From NCBI GenBank assembly GCA_003194525.1, contig NBIV01000029.1, positions 1 through 64,000 on the forward strand: DNA of 64,000 nt. The letters are read 5' to 3'. Origin of the DNA: Gracilariopsis chorda (lineage: Eukaryota > Rhodophyta > Florideophyceae > Gracilariales > Gracilariaceae). A model generated the notes under the pieces. That model saw nothing but the letters and a program-made list of their open reading frames with translations. It ran no database searches and was not told the origin of the DNA. Positions 9,374 to 20,132 of this stretch are shown here, one piece after another. The position numbers and the translations under genes were made by a program. Positions within the stretch are counted from its first letter, which is position 1. The number at the start of each line of letters is the position of its first letter.

Positions 9374-10979
9374 TGTGGAGCAAAACCCGTGCGGGTTGTA
9401 GCTCTCAAGGCGTCAGAGTCTGTGGAAAAGCGACTGTGCGGGATGGATAGCTCAGTTGGTATCTGGGTGTCGAGGTGACACCTCACGAATGGCAAATTGG
9501 CGAGATGGCCCGACAGCGGAAGGACGTACACACGTGGACTACTGAGGCCCACACTATGGTGTGCACCAGCCCGGGGGGAGGTGCCGGACCTGCACCTCAG
9601 AATTTTATTTACTTTTAGACGAACCGTGGTTAGGGCTCATAGACGGACAGTAGCAGTCCACCCGGGGGGGGGGGTTACAGTATATCTGAGGTGTATATCA
9701 CCTGCCCCTCTCCCACTGGCTGACCGAGATATAGGTGCAGTATGTTCGGCCGCACCCATCGCCGAGTAGAGACAGACGTCGTTGGACCAACTGGACTAGC
9801 ACCTAGTTTTAGCCCGCAACGCAGACTGCGTGCTAGCTCGCACCGCAATTTCCACGCAGTCATTTCCCCAAGGTACCTGGCCGCCAACGCTCACCGCGTA
9901 AGCACTGACTATGCCTGACGTAGTTGCCCGCCCGGTTCCACTGCCTGCGCCCAGCGCCTCCTGACTCCCAGCACGTCTGGATTCTAGAGACCAGTCCCGG
10001 TTCTGGCTTCTCTAGGAGAATTGCGCACACCAGCCGCCCAGGCCACGGCTAACCGACTGGCAGCGCATTCCTAAAGGTAAAGCACCTTCCCACAGAGTCC
10101 TTGCTCCCTATGGCGGGTAGACTCAGTGGACGAGCCCTCTACTCCACACGAGTGTCGGGTGTAGATCCGGCGATGGATTCTGGCTATACCTGTAGAGCCG
10201 AAAACGAAGAATCCTGAGAGTAACGAGATCAGAGAAGAACCCACGTCAAGAGACGTAGACAGCGTACTCAGCGAGTGTAGTGTCCCAAAATGGGAATAAA
10301 AACAGACAACGAGGGGGCGAGGGTCGTGCTCACGGCGGCAACAGACCTGAGAACCAAGGGGTAAAATAGGAACAACAACCAATGAAACAACCCCATACTG
10401 GGGGGAGATCTGATTTGCAACAGGATACAAAAAATAAACAGAGTAATGTTAGACCCATGGTCGGTGTACTTACACAGATATCCTGAGCGGTCCCAAGGGG
10501 GTAGTCCTACTGAACCGATACGTGGTTACTCTCCAGATAGAGTCCTCAACCTACGAGGGCAGTTGCGACCAGAGCCTGGTCTAGTTTGTTAGACTAGAGC
10601 GATGGTTATGAAGACCATCTTTGGTTGAGTTTACTCTTCGCTCGCGACCGTGAGGTCCTTCCCACCTAAACAAGGTTCACTAGAAATATCTAAAATAATT
10701 AAATATATTTGTGCACACTTTCTCAGAGCCATACACGTGGAGAACCCAGTGTCAGGGGCCCAAGTGAGCTACCTTACTACATAAATTCCGGAATCAGGGC
10801 CAAGACTTCCCACGCGTGCGACGCGTTTGTCCTGTACCAGAACATCTCAAATTCACCAGAAGGGGAAAGTCCACACCAAAGATTGCCACAATTGGACCCA
10901 CAATTGGGGAAAATCCTTGCATCGGTAATGCCTCCAAGGAGGATCAAAGCAACTCCCAAAGGATATGTTTTGCTCCACA
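9374..10979. mobile_element. 1606-bp insertion with 13-bp inverted ends and 5-bp target duplication, probably a solo LTR
   Basis: It starts TGTGGAGCAAAAC (9374-9386) and ends with its exact inverse complement (10,967-10,979). CTGAT flanks both sides (9369-9373 and 10,980-10,984). Removing it rejoins element 2 protease sequence in register with element 1 (VSI then DVPF). TGT...ACA ends and a 5-bp duplication are typical of an LTR, so a solo LTR of another retroelement is the best reading; a non-autonomous DNA transposon is the alternative. It carries an 11-G run (9664-9674) and no convincing ORF. Confidence 0.85.
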
Positions 10980-11420
10980 CTGATGTTCCTTTTAAGGTCA
11001 TGGTTTCCAACTTTGGCAAAAGCCACTCAGTCGTTAGTCAAAAACCAAGTTCTGGGTTCAGTTCTCCCACCTAAGTGGGTAATCGTGGCAACAAACATTC
11101 CACTGGCTGCCGTTGTGGTAGTGGAAGACTATAAGGAGGTGGACGACAAATCTAACAACGCTGAGCGAAATTCGGATCCTGACCTTAAAATTGAACGAAC
11201 TACGGAAACCTATACGCTACCACCTGTTTCAGAACAGGCGCATTGTATGGAGGAACTCAAGAAGCTCAATATGCACCATGTCCCTGACTCTCATCGTGAG
11301 AAACAACGGGATGTGCTTCGTGAATTTACTACTATGCGCGACGGTTCCATTGTAACAATAGGAATAAAGGAGCACCGTATTGATTTGTTACCGAATACTG
11401 GGCCAACAGCACAGCATCCG
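10980..11420 (+). pseudogene. element 2 protease end and pre-RT linker
   Basis: The sequence resumes with DVPFKVMVSNFGKSHS (equivalent to DVPFRILVANLGKHPQ in element 1). After a frame change it continues with MHHVPDSHREKQRDVLREF and EHRIDLLPNTGP. It links the protease to RT and holds no ATG-led gene of its own. Confidence 0.7.
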
Positions 11421-11429
11421 TAACAGGCT

Positions 11430-12110
11430 GGACCGACAACCCGTGAAGAGGAAAAATCTCAACTCGAGGATATGTTACGCGCGGGTTTCATTGAACCAGC
11501 TCCATCACCTTGGGCTTCGCCAGTAGTGCTCGTTCCGAAATTGGATGGATCGTGGAGATTTTGTGGCGATTACCGACGTCTCAAAACAGTTACTGTCAAA
11601 GAAGTTTACCCGATCCCTTTGATGGACTAGTACATCGACCCACTTGGGAGTGCTACAGTTTTCACTGCTCTTGACGCCAATGGGGGTTATTGGAAAGTGT
11701 CTATCTGCAAGGAGGACCCCGATGAAACTGCGTTTGTGTGTCACCCAGGACTATATCGAATGCCCCTCAGGTTAACTAATGCACTTGGTACGTTTCAACT
11801 TGCCACAGGTATTCTACTGGCCAGGTGCATATGGAGAACCTGCGTGATGTATTTTGACGATATAATCGTGTTCTCCAACAACTTGGATGATAACATTACC
11901 CATGTGAGGAACGTCATGCATGTGCTGCCAGACGCAGGGTTTACGCTGAAACTCAAGAAGTGCAAATTCTGTACCGATTCGGTGAAGTATCTTGGACATA
12001 TAATCCGCCCCCCGACAGCTCTTGATAGACGGGGTAAGAGTATAGTCGCTGAAGAACGCAAAACTTTTGACTACGCAAACGGAACTCCGGTCATTTGTCG
12101 GACTTTCTAA
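11430..12110 (+). pseudogene. element 2 reverse transcriptase, broken
   Basis: RT blocks are visible in order: GFIEPAPSPWASPVVLVPK, FCGDYRRLKTVTV, FTALDANGGYWKV, and the active-site box YFDD at 11,850-11,861, then CKFCTDSVKYLGHIIRP. In-frame stops occur (for example TAG at 11,628-11,630, in place of the E in MDECI of element 1), so no functional enzyme can be made from this copy. Confidence 0.8.
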
Positions 12111-12830
12111 CGTATATTGTCGGTTTGTCCCGAATTTCGCAGAGCTTGCGACACCTCTGAATGCTCTGCTAAAGAAAGGACAATTAGTTAAACTGGAAAC
12201 TTTTGGCAACGCAGAAGCGTCTGCATTCACGGCTCTCATCAGGGCCGTGACATTCCGCCAATATTGGCGCTGCCCAGTATTGGTTTACTATATGAAGTGG
12301 ATACTGATGCCAGTGATAACCGGGTCGGTTGTGCGCTATTTCAAATGACCGAAGACGGTGAGCGATTCCCAGTCGGATATTGGTCTGGGACATTGAACCT
12401 GCACGAACGAAGCTACTTGGTTTCTGAAAAAGAGCGTCTTGCCATTGTTTGGGCGCTCGCCACTCTTCGAACTTATCTTATTGGAACCCATTTTAAGGTA
12501 CATACGGATCACTCCTGCCTCCCTAGGCTCATAGAGATTGCCGAACCATCGGCACGCGTCATGCGTTGGCGCCCCCAACTCTCGAATCCGATTTCGAAGT
12601 ACTCTACAAAAAGGGAACCCTTAACACGCAAGCCGACTCTTCATCCCGCCTGGGAGCCACTGCAGAAACAGAACCGTCGATGGTATCGAGATACAGTGTT
12701 TTGTGGTCAAGAACGATGAACGGAATACCAAGGATTGGTCAGACGACATTTGTGATGATATTCTAGCATCTCAAACTTCGGAGCTCCCGAACGAAGGCTC
12801 CTTTACAACTATTACTACTGAATAGTTGAT
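12111..12830 (+). pseudogene. element 2 RNase H region, broken
   Basis: The tether (RFVPNFAELATPLNALLKKG) is followed by EVDTDASDNRVGCALFQM from about 12,290, with the catalytic D, then ERSYLVSEKERLAIVWALATL and HTDHSCLPRL. The frame is lost near 12,575, where the expected LNTQADSSSRL lies in another frame. Confidence 0.75.
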
Positions 12831-13877
12831 TCGCGAGCAACAGTGTGACCCGTTATGTACGCACATTGGCGCTCGCCTCAATGGAAGATATGAATTACCT
12901 TCTTCGAGAACGATCAGGGATACCTTGTCAGGTTGGTTAGTTCTCCTCCACAGATTGTGGTACCCCACCCTTTACAGAGACGGGTTCTCTACCTTTCTCA
13001 TTATGTGAAACTCGGAGCATACCCAGGGTGTAGAAAGTTCTATGTACCTCTCCGCAGAGATTTGTACTGACCCGCTATGGCTTTTGACTGCTATGAAGTT
13101 CGCCGCTCATGTACGGAATGCGCGAAGAGCAACGCAAATATACAGAAATACTCTAGGACGTTAACGCTGTTCCCAGCTCGCACTCCGCTGGAATTCGTGG
13201 ACATCGCTATACAAGGCCAGTTGATTCGGACACCCCGACGAAACTGCTACCTGCTGGTAATAACCGACCGGTTTTCTAAACTCGTACGGACAGTGCCACT
13301 TAAACGAATTACCGCTGCCGCAGTGGCACAAGCCTTTGTCACACACTGAGTATTCGTTTACGGTCCACCCGTCGATGTTTTAGTCAACAATGGCCCCCAG
13401 TTTACGTCAAAGTTCTTTCAAAACGTTTGTCGTATTCTCGATGTTCGAAATATGTTCGTCACAACATATCATTCGCAGGGTAATGGACAAGTGTAACCAT
13501 TTAATCGTACAATGCTTAAAGCATTACGATCCTATGTTGCGGTTCATCTTTAGGATTGGGACCTGTATACCGATGCGGTTATGTATGCTTACAATACTCA
13601 GGTACATCGGGTTACGTCACTTTCACCTTTTGAGTTGGTGCTGTCGCGAATCCCACCCCTGGTTGCAATCGAGGCTCAACCGACTTTGTCGGCGCACCCC
13701 TCACCGCGGTTACAAAGGAATAACTGGGTAGAATGGTTAAAGAAGATGATACCGGTTGCCTGGAAAGCTATGAACAAAGCTCAACTTTCGTACAAGCATA
13801 ACTTCGACGGCAAACTCAGTCAACCATTACCGCAGGCTAACAAAAATGACTTTGTTTTCGTTCGTAAGAAGTATTGA
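12831..13877 (+). pseudogene. element 2 integrase, catalytically dead
   Basis: Zinc-binding and core regions are recognisable (SCTECAKSN, LLVITDRFSKLVRTVPLKR, FVYGPPVDVL). The second catalytic Asp reads VNN instead of SDN, and the catalytic Glu codon is a TAA (GQV-stop-PFN near 13,495). Further stops lie at about 13,068, 13,347 and 13,551. The frame ends at FVFVRKKY, then a TGA at 13,875-13,877, where mariner sequence starts. Confidence 0.8.
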
Positions 13878-14111
13878 GATTGAATGAGTTTGGAATAGTT
13901 TCGAAGAAGCTTTTATAAGGAAGCGTTACCGTTCTATCAATAACCGTCTACTGTGCGTGCTGGATGCCAATGGTGGGGTCTCAGGCTATTGAATGTGTTT
14001 TTTTGGCTAAGAAGTTGTTCTTGGACTTATTGAATTTGGTGTATTTATGTTACTTTCACATTTTAAAGCCTACTGTTGTTTTCGTTTTGGTTTTACTTTG
14101 TTACTTCGGTA
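13878..14111 (+). pseudogene. mariner transposase C-terminal fragment, plus strand
   Basis: A plus-strand frame reads VWNSFEEAFIRKRYRSINNR then LLCVLDANGGVSGY and a stop. This is the typical end of a Tc1/mariner transposase. The sequence is an inverted copy of 14,231-14,465, the same end of the minus-strand transposase, so the two arms could fold into a long hairpin around 14,112-14,230. Confidence 0.65.
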
Positions 14112-15803
14112 CACTCTGCGAAATTCAAATAAGTCCAGTAGACTGCCCGCCTAGCTCGCGAAGAGCAAGGCATGTCAAAGTCGAAAAAGTAGGCCCAAGA
14201 CGGTGAGGTAGAGTAGCATTCAATGTGATAGTAGCGAAATAACAAAGCAAAACTCAAACAACAACCACTTTACGCTCTGGAATGTGACATTTACCATAAA
14301 TCCACGAAATTCAATAAATCTTAATAGCACTTTTCAGCCAAGAAAACAAATTCAATAACGTGATGGCCCAACATTGGCGTCCAGCACGCAAAGTAGACGG
14401 TTATTGATAGAACAGTCAGGGCTTCTTATGAAAACTTCTTTCATATTATTCCAAATTGATTAAATCTTTGCACAAAACTCCTCTACAGTTTCAAAGTGCT
14501 TTACAACCTTGTAGAAATGTCAAACCATAGCAACTCAGACATTTTCGATTAAATCTAGGTCTGGACTATGAGCACGCCACTGTAGAAAGTCCATATTTTT
14601 GCGTGGTATCCACTCTTTGATGACTTTAGAAAGATGAATAGAAGCCCCATCATGTAGCGAAGTCCAATTTTCTCCCACTATTTCCGCAAAAAAAAGGTAA
14701 AAAGTTCTCATTAAGTAGATTCAAAAATTAATTAGAGTTCTGATTACCGTTTACTTCTACTACCAGCAAAGCACCGTAGTCAAAAATTGCTCCCCAAACC
14801 ATTACGATCCTCCCAGCATGTTTCGTATAAAAATCCACCTTGGTTGAGTGCGTAAATCATACCAATACATTAAATTGCCATCGAATCCATCCAGATTAAA
14901 AATTTCTTTTTTCGTGAAAATAAAACTTTTGCATTCAAACGCTTTTTACTGAAGGTACTTTATAGCGAAATCAACCCGTCTAAATTTGTTTAATGCATTT
15001 ATGTATGGACCTTTCATCAGGGTTTGTACTTTACGTGAGAAACACTAAAACACTGCTGAAAAGTATGTTTTGTGACGTTTAGTTGCATGCTACGACGTAT
15101 GTCATTCGCACTGCACTTACCAGTGAATGCTTTGCTCATAATTTGACGTTCGGTTTTTTCTGTAGGCTTACAGTTATTAGCTCATGAAAATTTGCGTTTG
15201 GATTTGTTAGAGTTTCTTCGAACGCTTTTAACAGCTCTCCTGAACCGACCGACAGCATCAGCAACTTTTCGCACGCTGAGTTGTTCATGTCTTAAGGCTA
15301 GAATGATGCCTTTTTCTTTTTCAGTTAGGGCTTTGCCGCGAGGCATTATTTGCAACGTTTTTTTTAAAGTTCTTCTTCAAGAACTGTTTAGCATTGCTTT
15401 GTTTCTGTGGTTGCTTTTTGTGCTTCAGATATGACAACAAAAGGCGCCAAAACACAGTAAAGAACTTTTAGGATTTATTGAATTTCGTGTGTCTATTTTA
15501 TATTTCACATACAAAAGTGTGTACAAGTGTGTTCTATAGTTTTAAGTTGCATGCTTTACCTGTTCTGTTCCGTAAACTACACCAGTCTCTATATGTTACC
15601 GCACTAATCCCTTCTCCACCAGCCTTGCTCTTCACGAGCAAGGCAGGCGGTTTGGTGGATTTATTTGAATTTCGGTGAGTGTACTACCACTTTCAATGCT
15701 ACTCTATTCCACTGTCTCTGAGCTACTTCTTCGACTTTGACCTGCCGTGCTCTTCGCGAGCTAGACCGGCGGTCTACTAGACTTATTAGAATTTCGCGGA
15801 GTG
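14112..15803 (-). mobile_element. Tc1/mariner-like element nest
   Basis: Segments 14,112-14,230 and about 15,672-15,803 are inverted copies of each other. Their outer ends are CACTCTGCGAAATTC and GAATTTCGCGGAGTG, and each is flanked by TA, the Tc1/mariner target duplication. The transposase pseudogene lies between, on the minus strand. Extra inner inverted segments with ATTGAATTTCG (near 14,320, 15,475 and 15,660) suggest several related elements inserted into one another. Confidence 0.65.
14352..15346 (-). pseudogene. Tc1/mariner transposase, decayed
   Basis: It starts at an ATG at 15,346 (MPRGKALTEKEKGIILALRH, the helix-turn-helix side) and reads toward 14,352. Many stops and shifts follow. 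The catalytic C-terminal half shows ASIHLSKVIKEWI and WRAHSPDLDLIEN, the D34D-type signature of mariner transposases, and ends LLCVLDANVGPSRY. It would cut and paste the element; this copy cannot. Confidence 0.8.
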
Positions 15804-15805
15804 TA

Positions 15806-16558
15806 GGATGGCGTTTTGATATACGATGAAATTCGGTGCAAGTGCGATTGATTGGTCCCTGCATGTGGTTGTCGTCGGTTCGAATTGGTCGGTGAAGGAG
15901 TGCGGGGTGGAGCCATTTTCTGGACAGGGGGTGAAAGAGGGTTGGCCTGTTCAAGATCGAGGTCGGTATCGTGTTGATGTTGGTTGACTAACGGGAAAAG
16001 TGTGGAAACTTGATGAAGTTCTGTAGCGTTTTATGTAAGCTCTGCTAAGCGCTGTTTCGGAATGCTTGGGTTGGAAATTGGATTGATATCAGGTTTGGTG
16101 GTGAAGTCGAAGACTAAATCTATAGCGAAACAGGCTAAATGCCCGATAGCATCGTTACACGCACCTGGCACGTTTCCGATTTCTGTTACGTTTGGAAAGA
16201 ACTGTGTGCAAAGTGGGTGTGCAAAGTGGACGTCGGCTTTTTCTTATGTAGGGCTGGTTCAATTCGCGATGGAGACAAGGGTGGTTTGAACAGCGGGAAC
16301 AAGCAATGAATATCAATTTCGAGGGAGCGGGGTGTTGGGAGGTAGTACGGAGGATGAAGACGAGATGTAGGTTGTGAGATGGAGACGAAGTCGGAAGGAG
16401 GTGAGGTGAAGATCAAAGTGGAAGAGTTTCTTAAACGAGTTTTGTGTAGAGTGAATTGGAAGGTGGTGTAGGGATGGGTCACAGTGCGAACGCATTATGA
16501 AGCGGGTGTGTGACGGAGCGGCGGTCATGGCGGTTGAAAACGGCGGTGGTGGGCTTGT
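15806..16558. other. spacer without a supported gene
   Basis: G/T-rich on the plus strand, with only short frames. A purine-rich stretch (about 16,320-16,480) gives S/T/P-rich frames on the other strand, without an ATG-led domain. Nothing is recognised. Confidence 0.4.
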
Positions 16559-16909
16559 TTGTTAGAGTTGAATGGATTGACGGACGCCATAGCATTGATG
16601 AGCGGCGCAGTTGGGGCGATTGGCCGAGGAGAGTGTGACGGCGAGCGACGTCTGTTTCAAGCGGCATTGCGTGGTGAACGTGCTCTGGCGGAGCTCAGCA
16701 GACGCGCTGATGAACTACGGCGGCGCTGCCAACATGAGCCTTGCGCGGTGGTCAACATGCGACTTTCCGCTGTGCAAGCGGAGATCTGCTTGCAAAGAAG
16801 GCGAAAAAAACTCAGTTGGGAATTTCAAGACAACCTAACAGTGGCGGCAAGGTCCCGTCATAGAACTCATCGCATTGCTTCAGATCCTCATCATTCTCGA
16901 ACGATATGA
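16559..16909 (+). CDS. possible small helical protein, start uncertain
   Basis: The frame carries about 115 residues with protein-like composition: LTDAIALMSGAVGAIGRGE, then an alanine/arginine-rich stretch (RALAELSRRADELRRRC) that should form an amphipathic or coiled helix. The frame opens with a TTG, so either an upstream exon supplies the start (an ATG in another frame lies at 16,527) or translation begins at the internal ATG at 16,598. It ends 12 bases before the stop of the minus-strand 920-residue gene, so the two converge. No family is recognised. Confidence 0.3.
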   Translation: MLELNGLTDAIALMSGAVGAIGRGECDGERRLFQAALRGERALAELSRRADELRRRCQHEPCAVVNMRLSAVQAEICLQRRRKKLSWEFQDNLTVAARSRHRTHRIASDPHHSRTI

Positions 16910-16920
16910 ACTTCTCTAAA

Positions 16921-19683
16921 TCAAAAAAAAGGTGCGGGGTTCTGAGATAGAGGAGACGATGAAACTTCCGGCGCTTGAACGAGTGTATGGCCTTCATATT
17001 GTCGAACAGGGTGTGCACGAACTTGCGATTGACTGTGTCCAGATCTTGGCAACTTATTGGCACTAATACCGTGCTTCTCGAATGCGAGTTGTCCTCGCTG
17101 GTCCTGGCTGCTTATGTTATCATTAGAGTGGACTTGTATTCGAATGCCCCCATCCCCATGCCGTCGATCCTGAAGGTTGTAGACTTCGCAATTCGGGTTC
17201 TTTCGCAGATAGGCCTCCAAGTTTTTCACCAGAGGTGCAGCATTTCCAGCGATCTTGCGCTTTTCCACACGATTCCACACAGTCACATGATCCCCTGCAG
17301 ACAGCGCTGAAGGATACTGCAATCCAGACGCCTTTCTCTCTTGCTTGTCCGAAATATCTTGGCCAGTGTAGACCTCACACTCCTGGTGTTCACGAAGGTA
17401 TCGTTCGATATTCTTTCCCAACGGTGCTGCATTCCCCGCGATCTTTCGCTTCTCCTCACGATTCCATACTCTTACATGTTCCATATCGTTGAATCTCATG
17501 CCGATAGAAATTCTAGAGTTCTCAGCGTGTTGCATCTCTGGCAAAACCGCAAGGGATTGACTTTGCAATGCTGGCGTAGCAGCACTCTTGCCGACAATTT
17601 GCTGTGACGTATGACCATGCGTTACACTAGCTGGCGAACGCGCACTGGCGAAAGTTTTCGGAACCGGAGGCGAAGGTCTGGATCGTTTCACAGACGCGGC
17701 CAAAATTTCTGACGACACCGATGACAAGCGTTTCGTTGGGGTCAGTTGTGACTTGCTCACATCCGTGGATATCTTCATGGATATGGTCTTTGCATCTGAC
17801 GTGGAACGGCCTCTCATGTTATGGGTGCCACTCTCAGCTATCCGTCTACCATTTCCAGTATTCACACAGGCAGTCGCTCCTTTTGCTCCAGGCATTGTCC
17901 TCGAATCTAACAAACTGCACACTTGAAGTGCTGGATTATCATGCGTAATGGTGCTTTGATTCTTCATACTCGTTGCAGTTCTCATCCTGCAAAAAGACAA
18001 TTTAGTCGCTCCCGCGATCGCCGTTGCGTTCGTTGATGTGGGAACTATTTCAGTTCTTTGTGTTCCTACAGGTCCTAAGAGGGGAAGACGACGCTCGCCT
18101 GCCATAGTTACTTTTGCTGCTGATGGTGGTTGCGGAGCAGTTGAGGTCTGAAGACGCGATGCCCTTTGCACTGCATTGCCTTCGCGGCTTTTGCTACTCT
18201 GTGTTCGCGATGGATGGGTAACCGGTAATCCTGATGTGGATAGGGCCGGTGGCGACGGGTTGTTTCCTCGCATGATTTGTGTGCCGAGCTTAGAGGTATT
18301 GGTTATTGCTTGTATTCCCGCGTTCTGTGCTCTTCTAGATCCGTGTGTGAGGCTTATAGAAGCCGTAGGGGCGCGGTTCGTATAGCGGGAGGATATGCAT
18401 GACGAGCCATTGACCGCTGATGTTTGCGGCACTCCCTTTACATCGGCATGCATCCGGTTGTGGCCTTGTGAAGATCTACCTGGGTGTGGAACAGGTTTTC
18501 CGGGCCCGACACCACCAGAAGGATTCGCACGGCTGCTCCGATCATTGACGGCATTCATGTTGTTCTTTGATGGCACGAGGTAGAACTGCATGGAATTGGC
18601 AATAGAGTGCTTTCCCCCTGCATTTGCCACACTCGCCAAGCCTGTAAGTTGCGTTGCTGATGCAGTGCTCATGGATGCGGAATCTGCTAGAGTCGAGAAT
18701 CCACTTAGATTTGAAGCAACATTAACTACAGCAGTGTTGGCGTTGTGATTAGTGCCAGACTGGCCTGTAAGACTGTTGACCATTTGAACCTTTGATGGTG
18801 CAGCGTTGACGGTTTTGTAGGAGGCCCTTTGAATCGAGACTGCCTGCATCGCATTTAAAGTAGGTTGACGTGAGGCTTTTCTTGTTGTCTGGGAGGAAGT
18901 TGGTAGTCTTGATGCACCGAAGCATGTCTCATTGGTAGGACGATTCTGCGTTGTAGCTTGGGAAGGTGAACGGGTCTCAGTTTGATTCAGTGATGTCGCG
19001 TGGATAGTCTGACCAATACGAGGTTGCTTCGACTCCGAATGGTAAGGCTGACGACTTGTAGATGCCACGTTGACGACGGCTTCATTAGATTCTATGAGCT
19101 TTGTCACAGCGTTGTCCGCTGTTAGCGTGATGGGAGCATTGGCAGGCCTGGAATACAGAGCGGACGGTGGACGTTGAACGGAGAATGGCAAGGCATTGAC
19201 CACGGTTGGGCTAGGTACGCCAGGTTGCTGTAGCGCAGAGGGGTTACATGTGGGAGGTGAAGGGCGAGAGACCGGCTTGGACGGCATGCTCTTGGTAGTT
19301 AACAAGCCAGTGGTGGTGTTGTGCATGGATTTTAGAATGGTGACAGAGCGTTCAGGCGGAATCGCTGTCTTCCTTGAAGGGGCAGCCGTGATAACGGTGC
19401 GAGGCACGCCTGATGAAGCGGGAGGTTCGTTCAAAGAATTCGTACCTTGCACGGTCCGAGGTATGGAGGCCGCTCTAGTCAAAAGCGGCGACGGTGTGGT
19501 AGATGGTGTTGTATGTGGTGAAAGGCGGAATCTTGTAAACGTAGAATGAAAATCCGGGTTTGACGTGTTTGCTCTTGCAGGGTTCAATTCCCGTTGGTTC
19601 GGAACATTGCACACAGAGGAGCTATATGACAGTGCTGGAGCCGATTCTCTAGATGAGGGAGCTGATGGTGTTGCAGAGTTCAT
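16921..19683 (-). CDS. 920-residue low-complexity protein with two WNR-KRKIAGNAAP modules
   Basis: An ATG at 19,683 opens 920 codons without a break. Residues 1-700 are very rich in S, T, A, N, P and R and look disordered. Near the C-terminus are two 41-residue copies of one module: residues 736-776 (17,478-17,356) and 799-839 (17,289-17,167). Each has VWNRxEKRKIAGNAAP, then K-N-(I/L)-E-x-YLR and CEVY-x2-QD. The high S/T and basic content suggests a nuclear regulatory or chromatin protein, but this is inference and no family name is given. The module is the only ordered part visible. Confidence 0.7.
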   Translation of the reverse strand: MNSATPSAPSSRESAPALSYSSSVCNVPNQRELNPARANTSNPDFHSTFTRFRLSPHTTPSTTPSPLLTRAASIPRTVQGTNSLNEPPASSGVPRTVITAAPSRKTAIPPERSVTILKSMHNTTTGLLTTKSMPSKPVSRPSPPTCNPSALQQPGVPSPTVVNALPFSVQRPPSALYSRPANAPITLTADNAVTKLIESNEAVVNVASTSRQPYHSESKQPRIGQTIHATSLNQTETRSPSQATTQNRPTNETCFGASRLPTSSQTTRKASRQPTLNAMQAVSIQRASYKTVNAAPSKVQMVNSLTGQSGTNHNANTAVVNVASNLSGFSTLADSASMSTASATQLTGLASVANAGGKHSIANSMQFYLVPSKNNMNAVNDRSSRANPSGGVGPGKPVPHPGRSSQGHNRMHADVKGVPQTSAVNGSSCISSRYTNRAPTASISLTHGSRRAQNAGIQAITNTSKLGTQIMRGNNPSPPALSTSGLPVTHPSRTQSSKSREGNAVQRASRLQTSTAPQPPSAAKVTMAGERRLPLLGPVGTQRTEIVPTSTNATAIAGATKLSFCRMRTATSMKNQSTITHDNPALQVCSLLDSRTMPGAKGATACVNTGNGRRIAESGTHNMRGRSTSDAKTISMKISTDVSKSQLTPTKRLSSVSSEILAASVKRSRPSPPVPKTFASARSPASVTHGHTSQQIVGKSAATPALQSQSLAVLPEMQHAENSRISIGMRFNDMEHVRVWNREEKRKIAGNAAPLGKNIERYLREHQECEVYTGQDISDKQERKASGLQYPSALSAGDHVTVWNRVEKRKIAGNAAPLVKNLEAYLRKNPNCEVYNLQDRRHGDGGIRIQVHSNDNISSQDQRGQLAFEKHGISANKLPRSGHSQSQVRAHPVRQYEGHTLVQAPEVSSSPLSQNPAPFF

Positions 19684-20132
19684 ATGAGATGTTCTTGGTT
19701 TTTAACGAACTGATCAGGAGTGATCGAGTACGTCGTGATCGTGAAGTTGGCGCTCGCCTTTAGTAGCAGCTGCTCAAAACCTTTAGTTTACCACCTCGCG
19801 CAGGGTATTGACACGATCAAAGTCTTGGAAGAAAGCTGAAGCTTTAACGACGGCAACAACGACGGATATGAACTCAACTTTCGGGTGGCGTAGAACGGGG
19901 ACTGCAGCGGTGTTTCACGGAGAAAACAGACCAATAGGGTCCGAGTAAAGGGATACAGTGTATCTACTCACTCGGTGACCAGCTCACGGACAAGAGAAAC
20001 AAGTAGAACTAACATTAGGATGGGGGATACGTACAACTTTGAACGGATCACATTTCGGCGCCAAAACCAGAGCAGCACGCACGAAATGAAGAAGACAGCC
20101 TGCTGATCCTCTTCTGCCGTCGTCGGCCCACA
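19684..20132. other. upstream flank of the 920-residue gene
   Basis: This should hold the promoter of the minus-strand gene starting at 19,683. No TATA-like or repeated element stands out. Confidence 0.3.

Larger units (their letters stand above)
8888..13877 (+). mobile_element. older, decayed Ty3/gypsy element (element 2) with two insertions
   Basis: Plus-strand homology to element 1 runs through protease (8888-9373), then after the 9374-10,979 insertion through the linker (10,980-11,420), RT (11,430-12,110), RNase H (12,264-12,720) and integrase (12,830-13,877). Many stops and frameshifts interrupt it. Its left half is missing because element 1 lies in its protease domain; its right end is cut by the mariner nest. 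Protein similarity to element 1 is clear but far from identical, so it is a separate, older lineage. Confidence 0.8.

Noticed and set aside
15872-15890. GGTTCGAATTG, tRNA B-box look-alike
   Set aside because: No A box at the right distance and no cloverleaf could be drawn.
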